This document shows, piece by piece, positions 25,601-34,919 of a stretch of DNA of 64,000 nt (position 1 is its first letter; every line of letters begins with the position of its first letter). The notes below the pieces were generated by a model that had not been told where the DNA came from, made no database searches, and saw only the letters and a program-made list of their open reading frames with translations. The stretch is from positions 1-64,000 of the forward strand of contig RHKK01000002.1 in NCBI GenBank assembly GCA_008363075.1, written 5' to 3'. The position numbers and the translations under genes are program-made. The stretch is from Candidatus Uhrbacteria bacterium. Lineage in GTDB: Bacteria > Patescibacteriota > Patescibacteriia > 2-12-FULL-60-25.

Positions 25601-28600
25601 TCCGATCGTTCGGTCCGTACTTCAATTTTGCGACGATGTATTGCCGTGATGCGGGCGAACCCGGCACGGCGGGAGACCTGCCCGCCATGAGCGTGCAGCC
25701 CGTCGAAGTCGCAAGAGGCGACCGCGAACTCGGCATTTTACGACAATATCTCTTCACCTTTGACGTACCGGCATTGCGCGGCGACGGGATCGGTATCCGC
25801 GTGGCAACGAACCCGCTACATCTGTCGCCGTCCGCCTGGTATGCCTCGCGCGGCTTCACCGGAACGCCGGAAGCGGTGACGGTGGACGGATACGAAGCCG
25901 TCAAGGACGGCACGACCTGGTACGTGGGAGCCGTGAACACGGCGGATGCGGCGTCCGCCACAGTGTATTCGCAAATCTATATCCTTTCGCATAATCCGGA
26001 CGCAAAACCCGAAACGCGCAATATCGTGGAACAGCTGGTCCGTAATCTCACGCTGAACGCGAATATCCAGGGCGGCGCTTCCAACGCCTGCGCGTATGCC
26101 GTCGCCGAAGGCACGCATGTCCCGGGAGAGCTTTATCGGGGCACAGACGGCCGCATCGCTCGCTGCACCGCGGACTGGGAGTGTCTCGCGCAGAATCCGA
26201 ACCTGCGTTGTGCGAGTTTCAAGTCCAAGATGCAGCGCGACTCAAAGCGCATCGTCGACTTCCAGTACATGACGGAGGCGCTCGAGACCTCGAACGAGCG
26301 GGCCGGACGTTATCCGCAGCTGCAGGTAGGCACGTTCGTGCCGACGCTTTCCACCTCGCGCTGGCCGTCGTGGTCCGCGCAATTCCAGAGCGAAGTCGGC
26401 GCGTCTTTCCCGACGGATCCCGTCAACCGCTATCTTTCCTGCGGCGTGTGTTCGGAATCCGGCTCGCCGTGCCAAGACGGGAGCGAATGTCCGTCGGGCC
26501 AAGCATGCTCGCCCGTCCCGACCCAGCCCGGCGTCGAACCGTCCACGTGCTGGAATCCCGACGTACGCCAATACCAATGCCCAAGCCTCACGCCGGGCGT
26601 GCGTGAATCCGCGTCACGCGTCTACCAGTACCGCTCCATCAACGCCGGCCAGCGCTACGAGCTTGCCACCGAGCTTGAGGGCGCGCTTGCGAGCCGGTAC
26701 TTCCCGCCGCTTCTCACGGAGATCCGCCGCTGCTCGAACGTCAATTCCCCGTGCGTGAGCAACGATGATTGCCGCGTCTTCAACGCGGCGGGGACCGTGA
26801 TTTCCACCGGCACCTGCAACGCGACCGGCGGCAGCTGGCGCTATCACGGCGTCTGTGAAGCGTCCTCCATCTACGGCGTCGGCGGCAATATTTGCGGCGA
26901 CGGCGTGATCGGCAGCGCGGAGGTATGCGAATTGGGGGACACCCGTCCGGAGGCGTGCACGCTGACGGGCGGCGCGGCCGGCACAAAGCTCCAAATCTGT
27001 GACGACTGTCGTGGTTGGATCGACGGGCCCGATACGCGTTGCATACAGAACGTGCAATGCGGCAACGGCCGCGTTGATGCGGGTGAGATCTGCGACGACG
27101 GCGCATTGAACGGCACCTACGGCCGGTGTAATACGACCTGTACGGGCTATGACGCGTTTTGCGGCGATGGCCGCCGCTCGCCGGGAGAGACGTGCGATCT
27201 CGGCGCCTCGAACGGCGCGTATTGCCGTAGCTCCTGCGACGCGTCCACGTCGTGCAGCCTGTCCTGCACGGGTCCGGGTCCGCGTTGCGGCGATGGCATC
27301 GTGAACGGTCCGGAACAGTGCGACGGCAACGCCGAGCGTACGACAAGCGCGTTGTGTCAGGGCCCGACCAATCCGGACATGCCGTGTACGACGGATGCGG
27401 ACTGCGGGGAGGATCCTTCGGATCAGTGCGGAGGAACGGGGCCGTTCGGATACGATTTCAACAGCTGCGTCGGCGTCACGGCGAGACGCTGCTCCAGCGA
27501 CCGCGAGCGCTCATGCACGACGGATGCGGATTGCGTCACGCCGGCAGACCGCGGCGCTCGTTGCCTCTCGTACCCGACCGCGCGCGTGCGTACCTGCAAA
27601 CCCTACGGCGGCACCGACGCGCCAGCACAGTGGTGCACCTGGAACCTGTGGACGTCCTGCCAACCGACGAGTTATTGCGGCGACGGTATCGTGGATGAGG
27701 GCGAGCAGTGCGACGATGGCAACCGCAACAACAACGACGCATGCACCAACGCCTGCAGGAACAACGTCTGCGGCGACGCGACGGTGTATATCGGCGTCGA
27801 GGAATGCGATCTCGGCACGGCCGGCATCGCACCTTCGGGTGTCACCCCTCAAAACGGCCTCCGAAGCTGCACGGCGGATTACGGCTCTTCCTGCCTTTCG
27901 TGCTCGACGAGTTGTCGCCAGGTGGCGAGCTCGGGCGGGTTCTGCGGCAACGGTGTGCGCGAAGGGTCGGAGCAATGCGACGGGACGCAGGGGCTTGAGG
28001 GGATCAGCTGCCGCGCGCTTGGGTTTGATTATCCGCCGAGTGTCGTATGCGCGACGTACGGCTACTCCCGCCGTCGGGGTACCGAGGAACCGCTCTGCGT
28101 TTCGACGACCGGCAGCAGCCCGGAGGATTTATTCCCCTGCAGATTCTCGGCTCTAGATTCGGCGAATGAATGGGTTCCGGGCAGTTACACGCCGCGCGAA
28201 GTGCCCATCGAAATCGCAAACCGCGTCTGCATGCCGAACCAGTCGGAATGCGCGCCGGGAACGCTGTGCGCTGGCGATCACCCGAACCGTCGCGATGGGC
28301 TGACCTGTTCCTCGAGCTGCGGATACACCGGATGCCGCATGTGCGGCGACCGGCCGGGGATCGGAACGATTCGTGCCCAGGTATTGGACGCCGTGAACTA
28401 TGTGTATCCCGTACCGAACGCGCGCGTCACGCTCTACAACAGGGGGATTCGCATCGACGAGACTCATACGGACGGAGACGGTTACTTCGAATTTACGGAA
28501 TTGGACGAAAACGGGGCATGCGTCAATTATTCTATCGTCGTGGATTTCTACGAAGACAACCCATGCACCGGTTCGGATCAGCGAGGTTTGAGTTGCGCCG

Positions 28601-29703
28601 GCGTCAGATGGAGGGAAGATTCTCTCGGGATAGCGGATGAAGGCGTGAACGGCGGGTATTGGCCGTACACGAGCGGAAACTTCTCCGTGGCCACGTTCAT
28701 CACGAGCGGTTTGCGCAGCGATCAGGCAAAATTGTACCTCACGCCGAGAATCGGGGAGGGGGAAGTGTTGGTGATGGTGCAGACAAATGCCGGACAAACC
28801 ATTTTCCCCTCACTGATCATGCCGAGAACCGGAGCATTCGTGCAGACGACCGGATGGAACGGTCCCTCGACGGGCCCCACTCGGTCCATGCAGGCAAACA
28901 AATTCACGTATGCCTCGTGCGAGTTGGATGCGAAAGACGGCGTACGTCCGGGGGTGGCCGGCTATTGTGTCGTGGACGGTGACAACGATCAATCGAGGCC
29001 ATGTACTTCGGACGCACAGTGCGGATCCGGATTGCGTTGTCGCACGGGATACTGGGGATGCACCAGACAGGTAATGAATCCTCAAGGGAGGCAGGATTTG
29101 AACCTCTATCCTCATGCGGAATTCGTGTGTCGGAAAACCGTTGACGGGGTCGTAACTCCGAGCTGTCATCGCGCGCCGCCCCCCTATGTCTTCCGTTACA
29201 AAATCGCGCCGGGAATTCCGACATGGTTTGCGGGCGGGAATACCGGGCACATCAGCTTCTTCGTCGTGGATACCAATACCGAAGACCGTCCGCCGTCACA
29301 CGAGTATCTCAAGTCGCGGGCAGCGAACGTGCAGGTCACGATCGTGACGTTTGAACGCGTGTATCGCGTGACGCCTCCCGATGTGACCCCGACATGCGTG
29401 CCCGGGCCAAGCCCCGTCGCGGCTTCCCAGCGGCCGGCAACGTGGGAACCCGCCGCGACCACCGCGAGCAGGAGCCCGGCGTTCGATGTGGAAACCGGCG
29501 TCGGTAAATACTGGCTCGTGTTCCAACACAATGTCGCGACCGGAAACCTCGTGTTCGGAAATCAATACCTTTGCCGTGGTTCGACCATTCCCAACGAGGG
29601 ACCCTCGGCGAGTCCAAGCGATCCGTTAACACCCGCGACGCCCACGTATCCGTTACCGTGGCCGTTGTATTGGAACGATGGAATCTATGCCTATCCCCGT
29701 TGA
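19660..29703 (+). CDS. giant 3347-aa Cys-rich surface protein with pilin-like N-terminal hairpin
   Basis: Signal peptide (about 1-31) and two helices (56-78, 100-119) with loop [20 protein letters not shown] make a second copy of the upstream gene's hairpin. Then come Big_5/Ig domains (~150-365), a Cys-rich knot (~370-418) and four IPT/TIG-like domains (~420-800; for example [20 protein letters not shown]). More beta domains follow. Two blocks of DUF4215-like repeats of the form CGNGxxxxGExCDxG lie at ~1350-1640 and ~2410-2780, about 13 copies. A carboxypeptidase-regulatory-like fold ([20 protein letters not shown]) lies near residue 2903. Dozens of cysteines imply disulfide formation outside the cell. 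It is probably a long surface adhesin. Start ATG 19660 overlaps the previous stop; an upstream in-frame ATG is dismissed. Confidence 0.85.
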   Translation: MTFFRRSALAALIALSLAAGALSFDARPVLAQDAGLEAVGSEIGLSAEDPRLIAARIINIALGFLGIITLVIILYAGFQWMTSGGDADKVAQAQRRLRNAVIGLIIILSSYALTSFIVRSLTEATGFGEGTGVGAPSGPGGPLPGGGGAAAFQLRSITPSGSVPIRNVEVRFLFTRSVDPASAAGAIQVLRASDSTPVEGAVSTDGSTVTFVPSAPCPAPNEDRRCFDADTEFIARVSTALRSTGGTALVCGGFAPACEGRFTTGNLVDTADPTATIEYPLDGQGVPVDDLILVRTRATDDAGLSHVETFVDGSSIGTGTGPDSSSPFVATVEWDTTGLSTGGRSLMSRAFDLDSNTADSASIGVVVRPRHCFNGVQDEDETAVDCGGASCGACSGGSCTSGSMCASGVCVGGVCVEQPVIVAVSPDDGRVGTLVSIAGSNFGSTPGTVTFADGRAASAPAACSAAGVPTWTPTLVVVSVPEGAIDGPILLENASGLRDATNDERGPVLDDFDVNDVARPGLCAVRPSSGVAGDRIELVGVGLGASSGRVQFNDRDVSSFLSWNDELVAMNVPVFSPATYAVRAIAGGVESNRVAFRLDERVVTAAPVIDSIDPAAGPIGEYITLQGRNFGSRTGRVLFRRGDGEGVADTDFPEQCSLAFWTGTAVTVKVPRTYRAGLGDSAVTAGDWQVVLERQDTVESNAFGFTVNADAPRPGVCAIRPGAGPVGTSVEIIGERFGSVASGQASFAGPGDTRAPMSVAASDWTPTRIAGSVPTGAITGNVRVRQGTIDSNGVPFAVRNCNEDASICSAGEICCRSGACSVGSVCEAASPEAEFAWQLSTGILPVNPRVVEECSPDRPASPSPWSGRTGGDRACVNTDLYIRFTTPINPASVVLSGPGATFLVRECIGSDPSNPCAEASDPVPPAAGTGLRVGAEGDPDTGNGYIRFRPAALWDGNSTYQVILTTGIRSNTNVPMLENASRCGAGNAYCFTFGTRDATDTCRIGSINVVPESATLADIGATRDELAVPRAEGDVCLNLRSDAFDWRWSASDARVEISNETETRSDGSVRGLEEQTATARAETGADATRVTASVTQDGETVSGIGRVFVRLQPPRVVAFGPNCDEACLNAAAWARFNTAIEASTVTGNVLLRRCVNENCLSYDMTLDMSRAVIRVTRAPDTTSEALTYLIVEPVGAGGTTLLETGRFYRITLRGGDLTGIRSTNGLPLAGLNDPEGFSWTFRVREGDDARCATARVLVIPGEKFETAVGARQTFAATPISGPNACDATGSPLISDRTFAWTIDQPAPVSRYINGGTGTMVRPGLVDTTPTLPAGCSGRCLNRGSDGVAGRTASCGNGVVETTNARYCAGGRTPFGDACTLLPPGSRGGEECDEASTLCGADCRWRPMTGGTCGNGRLDRGEQCDEGPGGGRGCSAECQLLGSRLGGSTCGNNDVAAGEACDDGNTTSGDGCSADCLHEGSIRVRALCGNGVREPGESCERPVPGAPFPAGCNTTTCLNEGTTPPECGNGRPDPGEDCDDGNLVSGDGCSSRCLAEGSSAGYSVPSFCGDGVRGRGELCEAPATGGDGRPDPVQLAEILGEGEPDADGRMSSQIVADYDAQRGNAIYGLQCGYSEESSCPVGTGLDARGCCAPRPTLVSQYPTPGETGVCRNVMVSAVFGTQMNEGSVSANFVFAHEVTGATCPAGTERVASIEDYDPTPGMRGWLNRTWHRLLSWFRPPSADAAWCAGSARGRLEFLPEGDGTRVNFVLERALATSTRYQVLFRGDTNLADNGDPSNRVGVRTARGVVADGNFLWDFTTGARLCAVTTIYVRDTNTDSPNLFTTAGESHLYTAEVISLQDGRRIALSPVAEYTWAWEPWVASNREVLDAEVGTGTDTASRSNVSVVSPPRNGASFIEAGIRIVRDDVNVPSTTGRIVKGAQNATVLLCENPWPDRALAPFSEVSGHPSLELLGTSPLAAAIRSFGPYFNFATMYCRDAGEPGTAGDLPAMSVQPVEVARGDRELGILRQYLFTFDVPALRGDGIGIRVATNPLHLSPSAWYASRGFTGTPEAVTVDGYEAVKDGTTWYVGAVNTADAASATVYSQIYILSHNPDAKPETRNIVEQLVRNLTLNANIQGGASNACAYAVAEGTHVPGELYRGTDGRIARCTADWECLAQNPNLRCASFKSKMQRDSKRIVDFQYMTEALETSNERAGRYPQLQVGTFVPTLSTSRWPSWSAQFQSEVGASFPTDPVNRYLSCGVCSESGSPCQDGSECPSGQACSPVPTQPGVEPSTCWNPDVRQYQCPSLTPGVRESASRVYQYRSINAGQRYELATELEGALASRYFPPLLTEIRRCSNVNSPCVSNDDCRVFNAAGTVISTGTCNATGGSWRYHGVCEASSIYGVGGNICGDGVIGSAEVCELGDTRPEACTLTGGAAGTKLQICDDCRGWIDGPDTRCIQNVQCGNGRVDAGEICDDGALNGTYGRCNTTCTGYDAFCGDGRRSPGETCDLGASNGAYCRSSCDASTSCSLSCTGPGPRCGDGIVNGPEQCDGNAERTTSALCQGPTNPDMPCTTDADCGEDPSDQCGGTGPFGYDFNSCVGVTARRCSSDRERSCTTDADCVTPADRGARCLSYPTARVRTCKPYGGTDAPAQWCTWNLWTSCQPTSYCGDGIVDEGEQCDDGNRNNNDACTNACRNNVCGDATVYIGVEECDLGTAGIAPSGVTPQNGLRSCTADYGSSCLSCSTSCRQVASSGGFCGNGVREGSEQCDGTQGLEGISCRALGFDYPPSVVCATYGYSRRRGTEEPLCVSTTGSSPEDLFPCRFSALDSANEWVPGSYTPREVPIEIANRVCMPNQSECAPGTLCAGDHPNRRDGLTCSSSCGYTGCRMCGDRPGIGTIRAQVLDAVNYVYPVPNARVTLYNRGIRIDETHTDGDGYFEFTELDENGACVNYSIVVDFYEDNPCTGSDQRGLSCAGVRWREDSLGIADEGVNGGYWPYTSGNFSVATFITSGLRSDQAKLYLTPRIGEGEVLVMVQTNAGQTIFPSLIMPRTGAFVQTTGWNGPSTGPTRSMQANKFTYASCELDAKDGVRPGVAGYCVVDGDNDQSRPCTSDAQCGSGLRCRTGYWGCTRQVMNPQGRQDLNLYPHAEFVCRKTVDGVVTPSCHRAPPPYVFRYKIAPGIPTWFAGGNTGHISFFVVDTNTEDRPPSHEYLKSRAANVQVTIVTFERVYRVTPPDVTPTCVPGPSPVAASQRPATWEPAATTASRSPAFDVETGVGKYWLVFQHNVATGNLVFGNQYLCRGSTIPNEGPSASPSDPLTPATPTYPLPWPLYWNDGIYAYPR

Positions 29704-30256
29704 AACGACGCCGGGAGCGAATTTGACCACGCCCGGGTCAGAGGGAAAGAACGTCACCAAGTATTGGGTGATTGGAGGCGTATCGCTGGCCGTGGTCGCT
29801 TTGATTGCCGCCGGTATTTGGTTTTTACGGTCGCGAGATCCGTTTGCGGAATCGGGCATGGGCCCGGATCGCCCTCAAGGGCCGGCTTCGTCCCAAGAAA
29901 TCCGAGAGGAAGACATTGAGCCTAACTATGATTTTTCGGCCGAAGGGTCGGATCAGATTCCCGAAGATCAGGAAGAAAGTCTTCGCAGAGAGTATGAAGC
30001 ATTTTTCGGGAGGCCGGTGGAATCGGTTCCGGAGGTTTCAACGGCGACGGAGGCCTCGCAAGAACCCCCTCCGCCTCCCGCCCCCGCCCCGTCTCCCGCC
30101 TTCATCGACTCCGACGGTGACGGGCTGACGGATTTGCAGGAAGAGCAGATCGGGACCGATCCGAACAATCCGGATACCGACGGCGACGGGTTCAATGATG
30201 GTGAAGAAGTGGAGGCAGGGTATAATCCATTAGGGCCTGGTAGATTAAACGAATAA
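29678..30256 (+). CDS. membrane protein with thrombospondin type 3 calcium repeats (copy 1)
   Basis: 192 residues. A short cytoplasmic N-terminus precedes one membrane helix ([20 protein letters not shown], about residues 29-49). An acidic linker and a Pro-rich spacer follow, then TSP3-type repeats: [20 protein letters not shown] and [19 protein letters not shown]. These D-x-D-G-D-G-x-x-D loops bind calcium. The start (29678, or 29687) lies inside the end of the giant gene, so the two are co-translated. The first of three tandem genes with the same architecture. Confidence 0.8.
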   Translation: MESMPIPVETTPGANLTTPGSEGKNVTKYWVIGGVSLAVVALIAAGIWFLRSRDPFAESGMGPDRPQGPASSQEIREEDIEPNYDFSAEGSDQIPEDQEESLRREYEAFFGRPVESVPEVSTATEASQEPPPPPAPAPSPAFIDSDGDGLTDLQEEQIGTDPNNPDTDGDGFNDGEEVEAGYNPLGPGRLNE

Positions 30257-30325
30257 CGAGTAACGAATAACGTCTAATGTTCGACGATACTTGATACTCG
30301 ATACTTGATACTCGATACTCGACTT
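30250..30325. repeat. reiterated-word array between TSP3 genes 1 and 2
   Basis: Words gaataacgagtaacg are followed by gatacttgatactcg repeated about 2.5 times. The array spans the stop of the first TSP3 gene and ends just before the start of the second. Confidence 0.75.
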
Positions 30326-31147
30326 ATGGCAAATCCACCGACAAATCTCCCGTTCGAGCCGGTTCCTCCTACCGGCGGCATGGCGCCTGCGCCACGACCA
30401 ACACCACCACCCCCGCCAGCCACGCCTACCCCTCCTCCCGGAGGAGGGGCCGGGGGAGGTGTGCCACCCGCCACCAAGCCCGCTCCGTCTGTGCCTCGAA
30501 AAGAACCCGAGGATATCTTTTCCAATATCGAACAGGCGGCACAAAAGGGCGGGCCGAGCATCCAGGCAGGCGGTCCCGGCCCATTGCCGCACGGCGGGGG
30601 AGGTGGCGCGCTGAAGACGTTTCTTGTCATCCTTCTTATCATCGTTGCCGTCGTGGCGATCGGTGGTGGATTATTCTGGTTCCTTGTCCTTCGCGCCCCG
30701 ATCGAAACGGGAACGGTCGAGGAAATCCCTGCCGTGAAGACCAATGGAAGCCCCGTTCCGGCACCGGCACCGGCCCCGACACCGACTCCAGTTCCGGCAC
30801 CTCCCCCGGTCACCGAACCACCGGATGGCGTCAATATCCCACCGCCGACGTCCGTCAACGACGTGCCGGCAATTCCACCGACGAGCACCGAGCCTGAACC
30901 CGAGCCGGACGTGGATACCGACGGCGACGGGTTGAGCGATCGACGCGAAACCGAGCTCGGGCTTGATCCGAACAATCCGGATACCGACGGCGACGGGTTG
31001 ACGGACGGCGAAGAGGTGCTGACCTACGGGACGAACCCGACCCTTCCCGATACCGACGGCGACGGGTTTACCGATGCGGAAGAGATCAGGAACGGATACA
31101 ACCCGCTCGGTGCCGGCCGCTGCGCCAATCCCGACTGTACGCCGTAA
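30326..31147 (+). CDS. membrane protein with thrombospondin type 3 calcium repeats (copy 2)
   Basis: 273 residues from ATG 30326. The N-terminal ~95 residues are Pro/Gly-rich and cytoplasmic. One membrane helix ([20 protein letters not shown], about residues 101-121) leads to a Pro/Thr spacer and then three TSP3 loops: [40 protein letters not shown] and [20 protein letters not shown]. The C-terminus carries two cysteines (CANPDC). Its paralogues lie directly before and after. The likely role is a calcium-stabilised outer domain of the same surface system; this is inferred from position only. Confidence 0.8.
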   Translation: MANPPTNLPFEPVPPTGGMAPAPRPTPPPPPATPTPPPGGGAGGGVPPATKPAPSVPRKEPEDIFSNIEQAAQKGGPSIQAGGPGPLPHGGGGGALKTFLVILLIIVAVVAIGGGLFWFLVLRAPIETGTVEEIPAVKTNGSPVPAPAPAPTPTPVPAPPPVTEPPDGVNIPPPTSVNDVPAIPPTSTEPEPEPDVDTDGDGLSDRRETELGLDPNNPDTDGDGLTDGEEVLTYGTNPTLPDTDGDGFTDAEEIRNGYNPLGAGRCANPDCTP

Positions 31148-31155
31148 TCAACTCA

Positions 31156-31231
31156 AAACTTAGAACGTATAACCAAGAACTATGAATCATGACAAACGAG
31201 ACGAAGTTATAAGTTCTAAGTTCTAAGTTAT
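31156..31231. repeat. reiterated-word palindromic array between TSP3 genes 2 and 3
   Basis: The left arm has aacttagaac / gtataaccaagaac words; the right arm has ttataagttctaagttctaag. The same word set recurs at 49415-49500, 18 kb away. Confidence 0.75.
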
Positions 31232-31235
31232 CCCA

Positions 31236-32588
31236 ATGCCCCCCATCCCTCCCCCTCCCGCACCAAAGCCGGGAGCCGTACCACCTCCTCCGTCGGGGGG
31301 AGTTTCGGGTGCGGCCAAGCAGGGAGAGCGCGAGCCGGAAATCGTCGTCATGCCGGAAAAATATTACGGCATGGCGGCGAAGATGGAGGGAAAGACGCAG
31401 GCCGAACTCGAGGCGATGGCCGCGAAAAAAGCCGCCCCGCCCCCGCCGGCTCCAAAGCCGCCCGCTCCGGCCGCTCCGTCTGCTAAGCGCCCGATGTGGC
31501 CGTTTGCGGTACTCTTTCTCGTCGTCATCCTGCTCATTGGCGGCGGCTTTGTCTGGTTCAATCGTGAGGCCTTGTTCCAGCCCCCGCAGCCGCCGGTCGT
31601 CACGGAGCCCGCGCCACAGCCGCGCCCCGCGCCCAACGCGCCCGCTAATCTGGTCGCCACCGTGACGAGCGGGACCGCACCGGCGGTCGCACTCTCCTGG
31701 GTAGACGGGGGAGGCGAGACGACCGGGTTTCGGCTCGAACGCCGCGAGGGCGAGGGTACGTTCCTGCCGCTTACGCCCCTGCCCGCGAGCTCCGTTTCCT
31801 TTCTGGACGTGACCGTTCGCGAGGGGCGCGCATACCAGTATCGCGTCTTCGCCGTGGGGCCGGGCGGGGAATCGTCGGCATCCAATATCGCGCTTGCCCG
31901 CGTCGAGGCGGGCGAGCCGGTCGCCGTCGCGCCTACGCTGCCGCCGGGCGGTCTCGATTCGGACTCGGACGGGCTCACGGACGTCGAGGAGGCGGTATAC
32001 GGCACCGATCCGCGCGTGCCGGATTCCGATCGCGACGGCTTTCTCGACGGCAACGAGGTCTTCCATCTGTACAACCCGGCCGCCGCGGCCCCGGTCCGTC
32101 TCCTGGATTCGGGCCTCGTCGAGCCGTTTGTTTCGCCCGCTGGGTGGTCCATCTACGTCCCGCGCGGCTGGACGGCGACGCTCGACGAGAACGACGGCTC
32201 GCGCGCGACGATCCGTACGGGCCAGGGCGAGGTGTTCCGCATCTCGATCGAGGATAATCCGAACGGTGCGTCATTGGTTGACTGGTACACGGCTCGCCAT
32301 GCCGGCGTCGCGCCATCGCAGTTGCGCGAGATCTTCACCAAGGGCGGGCTCGAGGGCCTGCTCGGCCCGGACCGGATGGACGCGAATTTTGACTGGGACG
32401 GAAAGATCTTCGTTCTGACCTACGACAATGCGAACAAACCCTTTATCCAATTCCGTACCACGTACGAAATGCTTCTGAACTCCCTTCGACTCTCCGGCGT
32501 GCCGCTCCTCTCCGAAGCCGAGGCACCCGCCCTCGAGGGGCCGGGCGAATTCCTCGCCACGACGTCCACCACCTCCACCGCCCCATGA
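31236..32588 (+). CDS. membrane protein with FN3 domain, TSP3 repeats and a C-terminal globular domain (copy 3)
   Basis: 450 residues. Cytoplasmic Pro/Ala-rich N-terminus, one membrane helix (MWPFAVLFLVVILLIGGGFV, about residues 87-108), then a fibronectin type III domain (APNAPANLVATVTSGTAPAV, TGFRLERREGEG, AYQYRVFAVGPGGESSAS). Two TSP3 loops follow (DSDSDGLTDVEEAVYGTDPR, DSDRDGFLDGNEVF). The last ~170 residues form an alpha/beta domain (GWSIYVPRGWTATLDEND ... FIQFRTTYEMLLNSLRLSG) resembling PsbP/Mog1-like folds, which is a guess. It ends ATGA-overlapped with ybeY. Confidence 0.8.
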   Translation: MPPIPPPPAPKPGAVPPPPSGGVSGAAKQGEREPEIVVMPEKYYGMAAKMEGKTQAELEAMAAKKAAPPPPAPKPPAPAAPSAKRPMWPFAVLFLVVILLIGGGFVWFNREALFQPPQPPVVTEPAPQPRPAPNAPANLVATVTSGTAPAVALSWVDGGGETTGFRLERREGEGTFLPLTPLPASSVSFLDVTVREGRAYQYRVFAVGPGGESSASNIALARVEAGEPVAVAPTLPPGGLDSDSDGLTDVEEAVYGTDPRVPDSDRDGFLDGNEVFHLYNPAAAAPVRLLDSGLVEPFVSPAGWSIYVPRGWTATLDENDGSRATIRTGQGEVFRISIEDNPNGASLVDWYTARHAGVAPSQLREIFTKGGLEGLLGPDRMDANFDWDGKIFVLTYDNANKPFIQFRTTYEMLLNSLRLSGVPLLSEAEAPALEGPGEFLATTSTTSTAP

Positions 32589-33040
32589 TCCGATTTGACA
32601 TGTCAGGACGTCGGCTTCCGGCCGCGCTTTCGGAAGCCGATCTGCGAAAGACGGGTCGGGTCATGTCGAACCTCTTGCGTGTCAAGCGGCCGTCCGTCGT
32701 CGATGTGCGTTTCGTGTCCGAACGGGAAATGCAACGGTTAAATCGTGCGTACATGGGGAAAAACCGACCCACCGACGTCCTTTCTTTTCCATCGCCATCC
32801 GTTTCACGTTTCACGTTTCACGTTTCACGTTTCACGTACCTGGGCGATCTCATCCTCTGCCCCGCCTACGCCTCCCGCGAAGCCCGGCGTCGATCCATTC
32901 CGCTCAAGGAAGAGCTGATCCGACTGCTCGTTCATGGCATACTGCATCTGCATGGGTATGATCATTGCGACGAGCGTGAAGAAATGAGGATGTTCGCCTT
33001 GCAAGAGCGAGCCGTTGAAAGGATAGCAACCGAACCTTGA
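32585..33040 (+). CDS. ybeY: endoribonuclease YbeY
   Basis: 151 residues. Metal-dependent RNase for 16S rRNA 3' maturation and ribosome quality control. It has the family NRAYMGKNRPTDVLSFP segment and the zinc motif HGILHLHGYDH with three histidines. Between LSFP and LGDLILCPAYAS, the variable loop is replaced by VSRFTFHVSRFTY, encoded by a pure heptanucleotide repeat. The N-terminus overlaps the preceding TSP3 gene by four bases. The active-site residues are intact, so the insert is probably tolerated. Confidence 0.93.
   Translation: MIRFDMSGRRLPAALSEADLRKTGRVMSNLLRVKRPSVVDVRFVSEREMQRLNRAYMGKNRPTDVLSFPSPSVSRFTFHVSRFTYLGDLILCPAYASREARRRSIPLKEELIRLLVHGILHLHGYDHCDEREEMRMFALQERAVERIATEP
32801..32840 (+). 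repeat. heptanucleotide tandem repeat inside ybeY
   Basis: gtttcac is repeated five times in succession, followed by gtacc. Because 7 is not a multiple of 3, gain or loss of one unit would shift the frame of ybeY, while three units keep it. Confidence 0.95.
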
Positions 33041-33096
33041 TCCCAGAACCTCGATCCCAGAGTTACTCAGGGATCAGGGTTCTGGGTTCAAGGATC
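33035..33096. repeat. reiterated-word palindromic array between ybeY and dgkA
   Basis: gatcccagaacc, twice in variant form, faces gggatcagggttctgggttc. The arms are inverted with about seven bases between them. It may act as a terminator or mRNA stabiliser, but no T-run follows. Confidence 0.7.
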
Positions 33097-33105
33097 CTCT
33101 CTCTT

Positions 33106-33471
33106 ATGCCTTCTCTTCTCAAAAGCTTCCGACACGCCTTCCGGGGCCTCGCGACCGCCTTTCGAACGGAACGGAGTTTTCGTATCCAGATCGCGGCCGG
33201 GATCATCATTCTCGCCCTGCTGTTCATGCTGCCGCTCGTGACGTGGGAACGCGCGTTGCTCGTGCTTGTTGTGACCCTGATTTTGGTGCTAGAATTGGTC
33301 AACAGCAGTTTGGAGCGATTGGTGGATCTTGCCAAACCGCGCCTGCACGCGTATGCCGGAGAGATCAAGGATGTCATGGCAGGCGGGGTTTTGATCGCGT
33401 CCGCGGGCGCGATCGTTATCGGCGCGATCATCCTCGGCCCGCATCTCCTCACTTTCCTGCAACGCGTATGA
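33106..33471 (+). CDS. dgkA: diacylglycerol/undecaprenol kinase family protein
   Basis: 121 residues from ATG 33106. A small integral-membrane lipid kinase. Family signature: FRTERSFRIQ at the N-terminal amphipathic segment, three membrane helices, the catalytic ELVNSSLERLVDL (Glu, Asn, Glu) and KDVMAGGVLIASAGA. Gram-positive-type members recycle undecaprenol for wall synthesis, a plausible job next to ftsA and ybeY (ybeY-dgkA is a common pair). The in-frame upstream extension to 33037 is repeat DNA and is left out. ftsA overlaps by four bases. Confidence 0.9.
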   Translation: MPSLLKSFRHAFRGLATAFRTERSFRIQIAAGIIILALLFMLPLVTWERALLVLVVTLILVLELVNSSLERLVDLAKPRLHAYAGEIKDVMAGGVLIASAGAIVIGAIILGPHLLTFLQRV

Positions 33472-34730
33472 GAGACCGCATCCTCGCCGGCATCGACCTC
33501 GGAAGCCACGCCATCCGCCTGGCGGTTGGTCAGGTGACGCCCGGCGCGGAACGCCGCGACGTGTTGCAGCTCATCGGGGCGCACGAGGTTCCGTCGCAGG
33601 GGATTACGCGCGGGTCCATCCGCTCCATCGACGACGCGGTGGCCGCGATCTCGGCCTGTCTCGACGGCGCCGAACGTCAGATCGGCGTGCCTGTCTCCGA
33701 GGCCTATGTCGGCATCGGCGGCACGCAGGTCGAGGTCGTAACGACCAAGGGCGTCGTCGGCGTGTCCCGACCGGATAACGAAATACAGGAAGAGGATTAT
33801 TTCCGCGTCATCGATGCCGCTTCCGGCGGGCAGATGGCGAATTTTGACGTGCTGCATCGCCTGCCGCAGCGGTTCACCGTGGACAGCCAGACGAGCATCA
33901 AGGATCCCGTCGGCATGGAAGGGAAGCGTCTCGAGGCCGACGTCTGCGTGATCCAGGGATTGTCGGGTCATGTGCGCAGTCTCACCAAGGCCGTGGGAAG
34001 TGCCAATGTGGATGTGAGCGGCATCGTATTTTCGCCCTTGGCCGCGGCCGAAGCCGCGTTGTCGGGCCGGCAGCGGGATCTGGGCGTCGCGCTCGTGAAC
34101 ATCGGCGCGACGACCACGTCCGTGGCCGTGTTCGAGGAAGGGGATTTGCTGCATGCGGCGGTGATCCCGATGGGGGCGGACCACGTGACGCGTGACCTGG
34201 CCGTCGTGTTGCGTACGGACATCGACGTGGCCGACAAGTGCAAGCAGACGTTCGTGACGGCCGCGCCGGAACAGGCGAGCGACACCGATCTCGTGGATCT
34301 GCACGATCTCGGCGCGCCGGAGCACGAGCTCGTGTCTCCGCGTTTCATGTCGGACATCGCCGCGGCTCGCATCGAGGATCTGTTTGCCGCCGTCGAAAAG
34401 GAATTACGCAAGGCGGATCGAAGCGGTAACCTGCCGGCCGGCGTAGTGTTGGTCGGCGGAGGCGCAAAACTCCGTGGCATCGTCGAAGCGGCGAAGAAGC
34501 ATTTGCGTTTGCCTGCGAGCGTCGCCGGCCAGGCATCGGTTCCGACGCCGCTCACCGAAATCGTCCGCGACCCGGCCTTCTCACCCGCGATCGGCATCAT
34601 GCTGTGGGGGTTCAGCCAGGAACGCGCGGGCGGATCGGGCGGGCTCGGCTCCGTCTGGGCGGGAAAGACGAAAGCGGCCGGCAAAGTGGGTCAGTCCGTG
34701 AAAAAGATTTTCAAATCATTCATCCCTTAG
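33468..34730 (+). CDS. ftsA: cell division protein FtsA
   Basis: 420 residues from ATG 33468, which overlaps the dgkA stop. Actin-like ATPase tethering FtsZ to the membrane. It has AGIDLGSHAIRLAVGQV (phosphate 1), the SHS2 1C region (VGIGGTQVEVVTTKGVVGVS), GVALVNIGATTTSVAVFEEG (phosphate 2), a GVVLVGGGAKLRGIVE adenosine motif and a C-terminal amphipathic basic helix (VGQSVKKIFKSFI) for membrane binding. A longer upstream frame is spurious. ftsZ follows after 189 bases with its own promoter. Confidence 0.95.
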   Translation: MRDRILAGIDLGSHAIRLAVGQVTPGAERRDVLQLIGAHEVPSQGITRGSIRSIDDAVAAISACLDGAERQIGVPVSEAYVGIGGTQVEVVTTKGVVGVSRPDNEIQEEDYFRVIDAASGGQMANFDVLHRLPQRFTVDSQTSIKDPVGMEGKRLEADVCVIQGLSGHVRSLTKAVGSANVDVSGIVFSPLAAAEAALSGRQRDLGVALVNIGATTTSVAVFEEGDLLHAAVIPMGADHVTRDLAVVLRTDIDVADKCKQTFVTAAPEQASDTDLVDLHDLGAPEHELVSPRFMSDIAAARIEDLFAAVEKELRKADRSGNLPAGVVLVGGGAKLRGIVEAAKKHLRLPASVAGQASVPTPLTEIVRDPAFSPAIGIMLWGFSQERAGGSGGLGSVWAGKTKAAGKVGQSVKKIFKSFIP

Positions 34731-34733
34731 AAC

Positions 34734-34810
34734 CGCATGCATCCGTAAACCGCAAACCGCAGGGCCTTGGTTCCTGCGGATGCTACGGATGCGTACAGAA
34801 GCATGCGGAC
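34734..34810. repeat. reiterated-word palindromic array between ftsA and ftsZ
   Basis: Words gcatgcatccgtaaaccgca and ccgcagg face cctgcggatgctacggatgc and agcatgcgg, giving nested inverted arms. ccgcagg/cctgcgg forms the inner stem. It could double as the ftsA terminator, but no T-run follows. Confidence 0.65.
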
Positions 34811-34824
34811 GCTTGACATATCGT

Positions 34825-34853
34825 TTGACCCATATCCGCGCGGGACGTACTGT
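34825..34853 (+). promoter_or_regulatory. ftsZ promoter
   Basis: -35 ttgacc (34825-34830), a 17-base spacer, -10 tactgt (34848-34853). A second ttgaca lies at 34813-34818. The leader to ftsZ is about 60 bases and AT-rich. Confidence 0.65.
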
Positions 34854-34919
34854 CGTATTGATGATCATTTTTTGTGGTCAACGAACGGGAAAATGAACCT
34901 CTGACGTACTCAAACTCAT

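Noticed and set aside
23700-27980. Zinc-finger or metallothionein interpretation of the Cys repeats
   Set aside because: The CGNG...GExCDxG pattern and extracellular context fit disulfide-bonded DUF4215 repeats.
17711-29703. A complete type IV secretion system
   Set aside because: Only the two-helix pilin-like segment is present; no VirB4, VirB6, VirD4 or relaxase gene is in the window.
32801-32840. CRISPR array
   Set aside because: Seven-base units with no spacers, inside a coding gene; no cas genes in the window.
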